DNA of 64,000 nucleotides from Turnera subulata (taxonomy: Eukaryota; Streptophyta; Magnoliopsida; Malpighiales; Passifloraceae): positions 62,427 through 126,426 of the forward strand of contig JAKUCV010000968.1 of assembly GCA_028386065.3 (NCBI GenBank), in the 5' to 3' direction. Shown piece after piece: positions 44,779 through 56,073 of this stretch. A program made the position numbers and the translations under genes. A model generated the notes under the pieces. That model was not told the origin of the DNA. It saw only the letters and a program-made list of their open reading frames with translations, and made no database searches. Positions within the stretch are counted from its first letter, which is position 1. The number at the start of each line of letters is the position of its first letter.

Positions 44779-44787
44779 CTATCTTAA

Positions 44788-45274
44788 TTAATCTCACATG
44801 TATTTTGTTGGTGAGTTTAATTATTGGTATCCCGTCCCGTTGGCCCTGACTAATCCTCTATTAAAGGGTAATACTTACTTAGTAACAGGAAATAAATAAG
44901 CAAGCATATATGACAGTTTTTCACAAGTTTTTATTTAGAAATTTGAGGGACAACTGCAGTCCAAGGTATAAATCCCAAGTTTTAATTATGCATTTGGATT
45001 ACTCTACCCCTCTCAAATTTCTAAGAAAAATTTAAGACCATATATATATAGGATACATATATAGGTTTATGCAGCAGGATCATCATGTGAACATGATCTC
45101 TTAATTCCATTTGTTTTTTTTTTTTTTCTCCTAATGTGATACTCGATATGATCACTAACATAACGTTCTTCGAAGTTGGTCCCATATATTATGGACGGAT
45201 CGACCAAAGCGAAAATTATAAAATAAAATGAGAAACACATGTCCGTAGAAAAGTCACAAACTCATCAACGAATG
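44788..45274. other. spacer without recognised features
   Basis: AT-rich sequence with a poly-T run near 45115-45127. No gene or repeat end was found. Confidence 0.6.
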
Positions 45275-45283
45275 GCAACCCTA

Positions 45284-48200
45284 GGGTTTATATTTTAACC
45301 CCTTGAATTCTAGTTATTTTTTACTCAGCACCTAAACTTTTTTTATCATCAACCGACCACCTATTTTCCCAATTTAATTCAATTAACCACTTCCAAACGG
45401 ATTTTGTCTCTTGTACTAACGAAAGCGAGGGATGAAGGAGAAGCACTCTCAAAAGGCAAAACCAGTAATAAAAGAAAAAAGAGTTTGGTGTGCGGGTTAA
45501 GGTTTGTTTACTCGGATCCATTTGTTGTGGAGGTTGGGTCGATTTTTCGGCGAGGTAGGTAGTTCCGAGTTGACCAAGGGTTCCTTGACGGGTGGCGATG
45601 AACTTAAACAGTGAGGACCCAATTCCTTTTCCTTTGCTTCTTCATTTGATTGTTTGAGATTGAGTTGACGAAGGAGGAAACATGGAGGTTTGGCAGAAAC
45701 GAAGATTATCTTCGTCTCCTTGTGCGTTAACACTCGAGGACGTGTTTGGAGGGCCCTGCCACCATTCGATAAGTCACCGCCCCTCCTCTTCTCCTCTTCA
45801 TTTTCTTCTTCCTTGCTTCTCCTCATTTTTTCCTTTATATTGCCAGGCTTCGATTAAAATCTAATCGGGTTCATTTTATTTGTGTGGGTGTTCTGCGACT
45901 GGTGGGCCGGTGGTTGTTCCTGATAGTTATGAACTGTATTATATCCGTGTTAGTGTTACTATAAATCTCAGGTTTGACTGAGCTTTTTAACGGGTAAAGA
46001 CCTGTCCTTCATTTTCTTTTATGTGCGTCTAGAAATTGATTGTTGATTGTTTCTTGTTGCTTGATTGATATTGGGTTATCCGTGTACTGAGAAATGCTAG
46101 TTGGCTGATGGATTGAAGGTTTCTAGATTTGGCAGTTTAGTTGAACTAGAGTTTGATAGTCGATTGAGAGTTTGGCTGCGATGCAAGCCTAGAGAGAAAG
46201 AGAGAGCAAGAGGGTTTACTGATTCTAACTTCTTTTCTTTCTTCTTCTTCTTTTAAGGTTAATTAGAAAATGGTTGCACATTTTTTCTGCCAGTGGTGGC
46301 GGTGTTAGTATTAGGATAAAAACATAATTTTTCAGTCTTTTATTTATTTTGTATATGTGTTTTTAAGGAGTGTAAATATGATTCATTAAAAATAGACAGA
46401 CAAGATTAAGACACTTGGCATGCGTCCGTCCCTCCTATTAGTGCAAGAAACAAAATTTGTTTAGCATTGGATGGATGTGGTTAATTGATTAAATTGGGAT
46501 TACTGGTGGTCGATTGATGACAAAAAAAAATTCAGGTGGTGAGTTAAAAATGGACTAGAATTTAAGGGTAAAAATGTAATTCAAACCGATTAAGACACGT
46601 GGCATGCATCTGTTGCTTCCGTTAGTGCAAAAGAAGGGGGATAACGACTTCGCGAGTCCTATATCTTTTCCCGAAATCTCATTTGAGTCCTAAAAAAGAA
46701 AAACAACTCATTCGAGTCCTACAACGTTTAAAAAGAACACCAAACGAGTCCCCGTCCATGTTTCCGTCAACTTTTTGCTGAGCTGGCTGTTAACTAATCA
46801 CATGGAAAATAAGATAACTAAAATAAAATAAACAAAAGAAAAAGAAATTTCGAAATTTCAAATTAGCAATTAATGAATGACAGTTAATGATAATTATTCT
46901 CATAATTAAGATTAGAATAATTTAACGAAAATTCCATCTACAAATTCATCCCAAATTGCAACCCTGCATCAAAACTCACCTCACACCGTCGCTGCCGCCA
47001 CGAGCAGCTCCCATAGGAGCTCCCGTCGCCGGCGCAAGAAGGACAACACCTTCGCCACCGTCGCCACGAGCTACCGCCAAGACCGACACCGACAGTGGCT
47101 GCGAGCACAAAGCCCAACCACGGAAGCGCTGCGTGGGGGAGGAGCAGCAACAAAAGCAGCCCACTTCGGATCTGCAGGTGCCGCCGCGCGATCCGCCACA
47201 ACCATGTGACTCACGGAGAGCCGCCGCCCGTGCTGTCGGCCACATATGGCAGCAACAAACGCTACTGAGAACGGCGCAGTCGCCACCCATCGTGAGGATT
47301 GTAGCCGCAGAGGGCAGCGACACAAGTCACTGACGAGGGCTGCTCTGCCTCCTTCGTCCCGATTTTCAACCACCGCCGCCGGAAATGGAGGGTATGGGCG
47401 CGACCAACGCGACACACGCCACTGATGAGGACTGCTCTTCCCCTTCTCCCTCCTTTCCACCGCCTCCGTCGTCTTCATTGTCACCTCCCTCTTCTCTAGT
47501 GCCCTCGTCTTCATTTTCCTCTTCTCCTTCTTTGAAGGCTTGAAATATAGGAACATGCAGGTTTCGGTGAGGTTGCTTTGGTACATCTCTGAGGTCGCCG
47601 GAACAACAACGGTATGCGTGGTAAGGGGTTGTGCCGCCCTCCTTTCTACCCCACCTTGCTATTTCTTCCTCAATCCGATTTGATATTCTTGTTATGTTTG
47701 TTGGATTTTGATTAATTGGTTGTGTAGTAATCATTTGGGGTTCGGTTGTTTGTGAGAATTTTTGCAAGTCATGCATTTGTCGCGATTGCAGGTGGCCTGA
47801 TTTTTTCAATTTGTTTTTGTTGGCATTTGGGGATGAATGAAGCTGCTTCTAATTGATGATATTTTTTTGAAGATTTTTTTTTTTTTCATTTTTGGCCATT
47901 GGGGAAAAGGTTCTATTTAGGTTAGGTCTAGTTTATTACCTTTTTTTAGATTAAGGATCTGTTTTTTAAGTCATTGAGGTGGCAGCCTATGTGGCATATC
48001 TATCCTTGTCAGCAGCGATGTGGATCTGATGTGGATTTAGAAAAGTCAAAGATAACGAAAAAGTTGACGGAAACATGGACGGGGACTCGTTTGGTGTTCT
48101 TTTTAAACATTGTAGGACTCGAATGAGTTGTTTTTCTTTTTTAGGACTCAAATGAGATTTTCAAACAAAGATATAGGACTCGCGAAGTCGTTATCCCCAA

Positions 48201-48330
48201 AAGAAGGAATCCGTTTGGAGGTAGTTAATTGAATTAAATTGGAAATACAGATGATCGATTTATGAAAAAAAAGTTCAAATGCTGAGTCAAAAATAAACTA
48301 AAATTTAGGGGGTCAAAACTTAATTAACCC
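45284..48330. mobile_element. Mutator-like element, containing a second nested one
   Basis: Ends GGGTTTATATTTTAACC (45284) and the inverted GGTCAAAACTTAATTAACCC (48330) continue as TIRs of about 120-140 bp. The flanks are GCAACCCTA (45275-45283) and GCCACCCTA (48331-48339), a 9-bp duplication with one change. The nested element at 46637-48198 lies in its right TIR. Without it the element is about 1.5 kb. A further TIR-like copy at about 46400-46590 stands in tandem with the right TIR. No transposase is encoded. The interior 45500-45900 may be a captured fragment. Confidence 0.8.
46637..48198. mobile_element. nested Mutator-like element with GC-rich insert
   Basis: TIRs of about 150 bp begin GGGGATAACGACTTCGCGAG (46637) and end in the inverted CTCGCGAAGTCGTTATCCCC (48198). 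The duplication AAAAGAAG flanks them (46629-46636, 48199-48206). The interior has a GC-rich block (about 46970-47650) unlike the flanks and like a captured 5' UTR/exon. Minus-strand frames of 147 and 171 codons and plus-strand frames overlap there, but none shows a known domain. No transposase is present. Confidence 0.85.
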
Positions 48331-48339
48331 GCCACCCTA

Positions 48340-49313
48340 AAAGAGTCATAGCAAGCTCTGGATTCAATGAAATATTATAGTAGTATCTTTTTATCCAATT
48401 TTAAAAAATTACTATGTATGAAACATTCATCAAGACTTAGATATGGTCCCCTCCTAGGCTCCTCTTACTCATGCCAATCGATATTCACACCCCAAACATT
48501 CCTTATGCTGCACTCTCCAAACTGCGGTCGGATTTCTTGATATCATTCCTGCTTTCAAGACAAATGACTTGTTTCGGACGAGAAACTTTTGAGGAAACAC
48601 ATACTGTATTTTAATGTCGCCAGGGTCCTGTAGTACATTTTTCTGTAGCCAAGATTAATTTAGAGCAAAAGTATGTGACCCTATTAGGGTTTCATGTGGC
48701 ACTCCTTAATTTGTGTAAGCTTCTTTATTATGACTTGTTGCAACTGGCCGACAAGTGTCATTATCTTCCTCGCATCCATCATCTTCTCATCACGCAATCT
48801 GCAGATTCACTTGCTTCCCGTAAGGATGCTGTTCCCACATTGCATCTGTAGTACTATCGGAATCCTTCAATGAGGGGTAGAAATAGAATTCCGTACAGAA
48901 TAGTATACTTCCAAGTCCAACCAAACAAAGTAATTATATATATTATATATATGCATTGCATTGTCCTGTTCTCTCACTGTAATTTTCTTTTTCTAATCGT
49001 TTGGAGGAAATTAAAATGCATTCTCTTTTGACACTATATATATAATACATGGTGTAATTTGGCAAGGGAGATTCTTTATAGTAAAATTGTTTATTCAATC
49101 TGGTCGTGCAAAATTCCTAAACATTGAGAGAAAGAAGTACAAATTCTATTAACCTCAAATTTTTTTGTTTAGTGTGATCGAACTAAAACATTGTTGTTGT
49201 TGATAGGGACCATTAATTCCCCCCATTTGAAAAGCCATCATGAAAATTCAAGCAGGGTTGACTGCTGAGTTAATTAATTATTTGGGTATTCGATCATTTT
49301 TCATGGTTGTAGA
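48340..49313. other. AT-rich spacer without recognised features
   Basis: No conserved coding frame or repeat end could be identified. Short TATA repeats lie near 48935-48955. Confidence 0.6.
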
Positions 49314-49860
49314 TAGACCTGCAATTCGGCGTTGTCGTGTCGGGTTGAACAGGTAAACAGGTTCTAAATCTTTAACCCGACCCGACCCATTTAATAATCG
49401 TGTCGTGTCCGACCTGTTTATTGACCCGCGGGTTACCTAATTAAATCTAATTAGCTAAAAAATCAGTTTGAAATTTTTTTATTTTGCACAAGTCGTTGTA
49501 AGTTTTAAGCAAATAGGCATATAATTAGATTTTTTCATATATTAAATAAAAACGTAAATTGTAGAATGATAATATAATAATATTTTAAAGCAGTTATAGA
49601 AATATTTTTGGATAATTTTAGTAACTTTGGCCTTAAATATTAAATAATTCTTGCGTTAAATTAGTAAAATATCTATACTCTAAATATAATTGGGTTATAA
49701 ACAGATACCTATCGGGTTGGCGGGTCAACCCGCGACCTGACCTGGTAATTTTTGTGTCGGGTCGGGTCAACCCAATTAACTAAATGGGTTGAAAATCTCT
49801 GACCTATACCTGCTAATTTCGTGTCGGGTTGTCGTATCAATACCCGTTTTGCCAGGTCTA
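49314..49860. mobile_element. hAT-type non-autonomous element, complete
   Basis: Ends TAGACCTG (49314) and the inverted TTTTGCCAGGTCTA (49860). The flanks are a perfect 8-bp duplication GTTGTAGA (49306-49313, 49861-49868), which fits the hAT superfamily. The body has GTGTCGGGTT repeats at both ends and an AT-rich middle. No protein is encoded. The copy at 34183 is the same family. Confidence 0.88.
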
Positions 49861-49948
49861 GTTGTAGAGGCAGAGACCACATGCAGATTCTAAAAGTAAT
49901 TAAAAAGTACCTAAAAGTAACAATCCTATCAAAGAAGAAAACCCATGT

Positions 49949-50125
49949 TGTTGTAAATTGTTGTGTTTAATGGAGATAGAGCAAGAAAATAAGAGGAAGA
50001 AGTGCAGGAGGGAAGAGCTGAGAAGAGCTCGTCAGTATATTCCATTACTGTATTTTTATTGTACAATATATAGAGCAAAGGTGGGTGTAATAGTGACATC
50101 CAAATTTTATCCATGTTTTATAACA
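49949..50125 (-). repeat. 3' LTR of the decayed copia element
   Basis: Plus-strand ends TGTTGTAAATTG and TTTTATAACA. A polypurine tract lies directly to the right on the minus strand. Confidence 0.9.
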
Positions 50126-50137
50126 CTCCCCCTTGGA
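50126..50137 (-). promoter_or_regulatory. polypurine tract
   Basis: The minus strand reads TCCAAGGGGGAG immediately before the 3' LTR, the plus-strand primer site. Confidence 0.8.
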
Positions 50138-50259
50138 TGTCACTTTGTGTTGGGTAGAATACGCTTAGGGAGGACTGCCTCATTAAAAAAAACCTTACCA
50201 AGAAAAACCCAGTGGGATAAAAACTTTGTGAAGGAAAAAAGAGTGCAGTGCGTATTCTA

Positions 50260-50700
50260 CTCCTCCTCATTTTGGTCTCTCTTGATTTCTTGATATCATC
50301 GCATGCCAATCTTCTTTGTGAACTATTGTTGACATTTGCATTGTCCGGTTACTTTTGATACGCCATTCCTTCAATGCAGACAGCATTGTTTTCATTTATT
50401 GTTGGAATATCTTCCTCGCTATCTTGCTTTTGTAGTCGCAATGATATAGCAGATTTATCGAACTTTGCCAAGCACTGTCTCGTCTAGCTTCTGCATTATT
50501 TAAAGTGGTAGCAACAATACATTGTTTTGTGTTTGCCATGATACTTCAGGTATCTGCTTTTTGCATTATGTGAATCAAATATATGATCTGCATCTGCAAA
50601 ACAAACTATAGTCTTCATGGATTTACAAGGTTAAAATAATTACATGTCCATTATACTTCAAGATAATAGAGAGCTCCAGGCTTTATGAAAAAATAGAGCA
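50260..50700 (-). pseudogene. copia RNase H remnant
   Basis: Minus-strand translation gives DADHIFDSHNAKSRY, then TMYCCYHFK near the ATSSNHAE region of intact relatives, then PTINENNAVCIEGMAYQK. These match the order of copia RNase H (DP-H-A-S-TGY, STKQ, EDN-ACI). Several stops are present and no long frame is left. Confidence 0.65.
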
Positions 50701-50929
50701 AAATGAAATTTTGCTAACAAGTTTATGGCAAAGCTTCAGGCTTCATATTACTAGCAAGATATATTGCATTATGATATGGTACTTCAGGACCATATAGTAC
50801 TTCAGGACCAGTCTAATTCTTTTATGAGATCTTTCATCTCAAATTCTTTCTTAAAAATATAGCACAACATTTGGAAACTTCTGCAGGAGTTTCAATAATA
50901 TTTAGATCATAATAATAGTATCTAAATCA

Positions 50930-51620
50930 TTAATCATCAACGATGATAATAATTAATTCACATATGAACTAATAAAACACATAGAGCATATATGCAAGAA
51001 TCATTATAATATAAATACTCAAAATGGTTCAAAACATCTAAAGATCAATTTAATTAAATATATTCCCAGGAATTTGTTGCTTCAAGCAACTTGAATCCTA
51101 CAGGGATTCTCATGCATATGTGATGACTTATGGATCCATATAAAAATATAGGCTGTAATAGCATCCATTTGATGCATTTCTAATTTTTTCATATTATGCC
51201 ATACTTATCAAATATAATAGTTGCATCCACCACATGGTAGTATTTCTCCTCACAATTAATACCAGGTCGTTTGGGTAAAACCTTGTGCGAAGAGCCGTGC
51301 TTTGTATTTCTCTATTATAATTTCCTTTTCCGCACAAATACCCACTTTATGACCGACTGATTTTTACACCATCTGGTGTACGAACTACAGGTCCGGAAAA
51401 TTTCTCGCTTCACAAGCGTGTCTAACACAGCCTTAATTACGTTTCACCTATTTGGCCAATCATTCTGCGCCTATAATCACCAATAGACGTAGGTTTATGA
51501 TCCTCATTTTATTTAGCGCTATATTATAAATAAAACAAGTATTCCGTCGACAGTTATTTTACGTCGGTTCCATCTTATTCCTGACACTGAATAATTAATC
51601 GAGATCTCATCATTTTCATT
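50930..51620 (-). pseudogene. copia reverse transcriptase remnant
   Basis: On the minus strand EISINYSVSGIRWNRR (about 51545-51600) is the linker typical before copia RT. After a stop comes FSGPVVRTPDGVK, then KSGYLCGKGNYNREIQ at the place of KWVFVRKRN---EIVRYK, and later IPVGFKLLEA. The order is that of copia RT, but the frame changes often and the catalytic YVDD motif was not found. The enzyme is inactive. Confidence 0.7.
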
Positions 51621-51749
51621 TATTTCAGGTACCTGAGTTGCTTCTGGAACTTTATCATTCGTGCAGAAACCTCTTCTGGAGGATTTTGCCTCTTCTTGAG
51701 GACTTTTAATTTGTACCTCTACTGGAGGTCTTATTTTCTCACTGAGGCC

Positions 51750-52720
51750 ATCTTATCTCTTTGCTCCTTTTTCTTTATCAAGAATTTTGTTTTCTTTTGG
51801 AACCAAGTATATTCTACGCTTCTGGCGCACTTTAGATTCATTTGCATACATTAATTGTTCTTCAGGAACATAAATTTGAACAGGAGCATATGCAGCTGGT
51901 GTATATGATTTGGTCACATAATTTAATTGTGTCTGGCAATTGCATATCAATTTTCCTGCAAATGAATCATCTTTTGAACTTCAGGTTCACACTAATTTGT
52001 TTGAGGATCAAAACTAGATATTGATATGTATTTCAATAAACTCTTGATCCAGCTGCTTATTTTCTACCCCTTATGTTGGATAAACTCTTTCATCAAATTA
52101 ATAACCAATATACCCAATATACACATCATATATTCCCAGTCTTCTTTAAGGATCCACTTTACTATGTTATGGTGGAGCATTATATACTGTACAAAAATTG
52201 GTCCAAAGAAGGGAGATACTGGGTTCGTGACCATGAACCAATTAAATAGGGGAACCTTATGATAGCTTGTTGGCATGATGCACACAAGTGCTGCTGCATG
52301 TAAAATACCATTTTCTCAAACAGTAATATTTCATTAACAATGGTCTTGCAATCAATTGGAAATATTCACCCAAATCGGTTTGGGTTTAGTTCCAATGATA
52401 TACATTATCCATTGAAGAAATATACCAGTATTATCTAGACATATAGTCTTATAACATAATTAGGGATGTGTATCCGCAAGTGGATTAATCATTAAAATAA
52501 GTGCGCACAATGCCAACTTGCATCACACAATAGACCATCTAGTCGATGCATCGATTAATACCATAAAATTACCTAGATGGTCAACATGGCAGATTTATTA
52601 GTCCGCGTACATATCCCTGAATTATTTTCAAAAACTTGCTGGTGATTCTATGTCAACCTCATCATAAGAAAGCTGAATAATTAATTTTTCTTCGCAGCAT
52701 ACAAACACATGGAAATTCAT
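51750..52720 (-). pseudogene. copia integrase remnant
   Basis: Near the 3' end SYTPAAYAPVQIYVPEEQ and ESKVRQKRR match the C-terminal integrase/RT linker of copia elements. Upstream, RWSHVCLL-like, FPYLIGSW and the FGPIFVQYIMLHHNIVKWI--KEDWEYMM segments follow the conserved order of the core and the GYVGYDSPS region. Many stops and frame changes interrupt it. No catalytic triad is preserved in one frame. Confidence 0.65.
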
Positions 52721-52849
52721 TGATTGTAAAAATTTTCTAGTTTTTCAATGAATGTCCAAATAAATTCTGCACATCATTATTGATCCGGGATGGCCCAACC
52801 GGTCATGCCAACAAGGTATCCACTAGCCAATTTCTAGTTGTTCTCAGCT

Positions 52850-53600
52850 TCGTGCTGTGCAAACTGTGTATTTAATAACTTAGGAAAAATTATTTGCCAG
52901 CTTCAGGCTGGTAAATAATAAATCAATCGTCCAACTTCTAGTTGGTGCCAACTTCAGGCTGTGCAAATTATGTATTTAATAATTTAAGGAGAATTATTTG
53001 CTAGCTCCAGGCTAGTGTCAGCTTCGGGCTATTGTGTACCGGCTTCAGGTTGTTGTGTGCAAGCTTCAAGCTGCTATGTGCCAGCTTCAAGCTGGATACG
53101 ATAACTTTTATTGACTCGAATATTTATGTAGTACAATCTAAAGAATAACGCAAGTAGACTTTCCACAACTTGTTTGTTACCTGCGGCAATATTCTTTTTA
53201 ATATGGAGATATTCAGCATCTCTTTCACTTATCGTCTCAACATAATATTTGCTTGAAAATAAATTCCTTTGAGACTTGAATAAAATATTCATTTATCATT
53301 GTAAATATAAAAGTTTGTACTCTTCAAGAGTATAATGAAATGTATACTCTTCTGGAGTATAATAAAAAATTCAAGCTCTTCCAAAGCATAAACATTTTAC
53401 TCCTCCGGAGCATATTAAAACTCATGCTCTTCTGGAGCGTAAATATGTGCTATTCTAGAGCATAATATAACTTGTGCTCTTCCGGAGCTTAGATATATAC
53501 TTTTCTAAAGTATAGTGAAAGTTATGCTCTTCTGGAGCTTAAATATATACACTTCTAGAGTATAGTAAACTTGTGCTCTTCTAGAGCATATTAATTTTCT
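52850..53600. repeat. arrays of short hairpin motifs
   Basis: At 52850-53100 the motif CCAGCTTCAGGCTGG and variants (GCTTCAAGC, CTTCTAG) repeat about nine times. At 53310-53600 the motif TGCTCTTCTGGAGCATA and variants repeat about ten times. Each unit is an imperfect inverted repeat separated by AT-rich spacers of about 10-25 bp. Confidence 0.85.
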
Positions 53601-54059
53601 TGAGATTGTACTATCTTATGTTACTTATGAATAATTTCCGTTTATTAAATACGAAATATGTCATTGCATTGTCTTCAGGACAAATGCCCTAGTCAACGGT
53701 AGTTTCATTTTGACATTAAAAATTTAGCAGTAATAACATGCATGAAATAAAAATAATGTAATAAATATAACAAATAATAATAAAACTGAACATAAAATAA
53801 AATTATTCAATATTAGCTTATTGGCTTGCACCTTCAGGGTAAGCAACGGTTTCATCAATATTAGATTTGCCTTTCAGGGACACTTGATAACCATTTACTC
53901 GATGCCTTGTTATAAGGCCTGTTTGTGTCCAATAGAATGTTCATAACCATGATCAAAATTATTACATACAATCACATTCACTTCAGGGAATGGAGCAGAG
54001 CCTATTATTACAATGAGACATGGGAATAAATCGAATATTTTGTGAATTCTCTTTCACCA
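53601..54059 (-). other. AT-rich internal part of the copia element
   Basis: It lies between the gag remnant and the hairpin arrays. Phrases such as ACCTTCAGGGTAAG and CTTTCAGGGAC echo the hairpin units. No clear protein match was seen. Confidence 0.5.
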
Positions 54060-54430
54060 TATTCCTACTGCAGGAGCATATATGATAATTAAATCCTTTT
54101 CTTTTCGTATCAACAACAATAATAAATTCTCCACATACTATACTCTGAGAATTCATTCGAAATATAACTGCTTTATATAGATTTAAAATCTTGCAACTTC
54201 AGGTGCATACACTTGTAATAAGATTTTGGGAGAATATCTAACTTCTGGTGGTCATATAAGATCCAACTTTTGGTGGTCATATTTTTCTTCAATTTTTCTT
54301 TAAAGATCTGCAGGATCTTTTGGCAGTAAGACATCCAGTCTTTGCTTTATTTTTCTCTTTTATTGCGTCTTCCAGACTATTAGCATTTAAATGCATTCAG
54401 TGTCCATGACAAATTTCTTCCGGAAATTTC
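54060..54430 (-). pseudogene. copia gag remnant
   Basis: The minus strand contains NANSLEDAIKEKNKAKTG, then a segment near PKSYYKCMHLKLQDFKSI and FRMNSQSIVCGE. These follow the order of the UBN2/retrotran_gag region of plant copia elements (GDTIKEGN, LPKARYDW--LRLQDFKS, YNSA). Stops and frame changes are numerous. Confidence 0.55.
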
Positions 54431-54659
54431 AAAGGGCCTTTAAGTTTCATAATAATAGTAATAACAAAAGATATAAAATAAATAAATATGGGTCTTTAAT
54501 TAATTAGCCCAATTAAAATTAAATGACCGAAAATTAAATGCAATGGGCCTTGTACGAGCCCAAGCAAAACGTAAATTAAAACGAAAAATTAAATACCATG
54601 GGCCTTGGAATAGCCCAATCGAAAAATTAATGAAATATAATTTAAACAAAACATAAGCA

Positions 54660-54872
54660 TAATAATAGATATAATATACGCTTACTCGATAAATCTTTCA
54701 ACAGTAATAATAGCATAATATACGCTTACTCGATAAAGGCGGCTTAGCCGGCCAACAAATGAAACAAGGCGGCTTTGCCGGCAAAGCCGTAATAATAGCA
54801 TAATATACGCTTACTCGATAAAGGCGGCTTAGCCGGCCAACAAATGTAACAAAGCGGCTTAGCCGGCCAATA
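54660..54872. repeat. 85-bp tandem repeat with GGCTTAGCCGGCC hairpins
   Basis: Two copies of an 85-bp unit start at 54704 and 54789 (GTAATAATAGCATAATATACG) after a partial copy. Each unit holds GGCGGCTTAGCCGGCC, and GGCGGCTTTGCCGGC or AGCGGCTTAGCCGGCC, which can form hairpins. Confidence 0.85.
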
Positions 54873-55269
54873 TTGAATACTAAGCATATAAACAAATGCG
54901 GATTGAAAAAGTTTAGAAATGATTACCTTGGTTTCATGAAAATAATATAACACAATCACATAAGATGCACATAAATTGATATGCATAATATATTACCATT
55001 ATCATCATCGTTCACCATTTAATATTATGTGTCAAAAATAATATACTTATACTCCGGTTATTATTCTGGTATTATATTTTGATAATACCCTTTTTCAAAA
55101 TAAATATTTCCATTAATTATATTTTCCAGAAAAATATTTACCATATATTAAAAACTCCATTTCCAGATTATATTACCATTTATATATTTTATTTTTACGA
55201 ACTGGGCTAGACCGTTTTTGTAATCAGCTCATTAAAATTAACCCATGTCCTCTAGAACCCAGGGTCCAT

Positions 55270-55892
55270 AGGTTCAAGGCAAGGCCCAATTGCCCAACCC
55301 ACTCAACCTTGAACCCAAGACCACAACCCGTTTCCAGGTAGTCTTCAACCTGCAGCTTACCTGAGTTGCAGCGACGGTGATGCAAGGCAGGGCGGCGTGA
55401 GGCGCGAGCAAGGCGGCTGAACGGGGCGAACCGAAGGCGGTGCGGCAGGTGGTCGTACGAGTCGGTGAAGGTGCAACCCGAGTTGCTGCAGCTTGGTCCG
55501 GTGGCTTTGGCAGCGAGGAACAGTGAGGAAGGAACGGTGGCGGCTGGACGGCGCGAGGCATGAGCGGCCGACGGCGACGAGAGGAAGGAGGCAGACCCGA
55601 CTCGTGCACAGAAGGAGGTAGACCCGACTCTGTCATGCCGGGTCGCGGGCGTCTCTGTCGGGTTTCTTCATCCTGGCGGCGTGCCCGGCGACGGAAGAGG
55701 GCGAGGAAGATGCTGGTCGGTCGGCGACGGCGAGGAGAAGGCCGTGGTGGGGGCGGTGACGCGAGAGGCGGCGCGGAACGCCCCGGCGTGAACAGTGCCG
55801 AGGTGAGGAGGGTGACGGTTTCTCTGGTTTTTTCTTTTCTTTTCTTCTTTCGGTTTCACGTTGCTCAGGTAGAACAAGTCGTGTTGATAACG
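55270..55892 (-). other. GC-rich leader and primer site of the copia element
   Basis: The first bases after the 5' LTR on the minus strand read CGTTATCAACACGACTTG, the probable primer site. The following 600 bp is GC-rich, in contrast to the AT-rich remainder. Overlapping open frames on both strands in this part have no domain I recognise. Confidence 0.6.
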
Positions 55893-56068
55893 TGTTGTAA
55901 ATTATTGTGTTTAATGGAGATAGACCAAGAAAATAAGAGGAAGAAGTGCAAGAGGGAAGAGCTGAGAAGAGCTCGTCAGTATATTCTATTACTGTATTTC
56001 TATTGTACAATATATAGAGCAAAGGTGGGTGTAATAGTGACATCCACATTGAATCCATGTTTATAACA
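55893..56068 (-). repeat. 5' LTR of the decayed copia element
   Basis: Ends TGTTGTAAATTATTG and TTTATAACA. Closely similar to the LTR at 49949-50125. Confidence 0.9.
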
Positions 56069-56073
56069 CATGT

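Larger units (their letters stand above)
49949..56068 (-). mobile_element. complete but decayed Ty1/copia retrotransposon
   Basis: Two LTRs of 176-177 bp bound the element and a perfect 5-bp duplication CATGT flanks it (49944-49948, 56069-56073). On the minus strand the order is LTR, primer site, GC-rich leader, gag remnant, hairpin-rich spacer, integrase remnant, RT, RNase H, polypurine tract, LTR. All coding parts carry many stops. The LTRs differ at only some eight positions and one indel by eye, about 95% identity. Confidence 0.9.

Noticed and set aside
47071..47809. Minus-strand frames of 171 and 147 codons in the nested Mutator-like element as genes
   Set aside because: They overlap each other and plus-strand frames in a GC-rich block. 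No known motif is seen. I report the block as a possible capture only.
55560..56066. 168-codon plus-strand frame overlapping the copia 5' LTR
   Set aside because: It runs antisense through the GC-rich leader and into the LTR, has no domain I recognise and an Arg/Gly-rich composition typical of GC-rich noncoding DNA.
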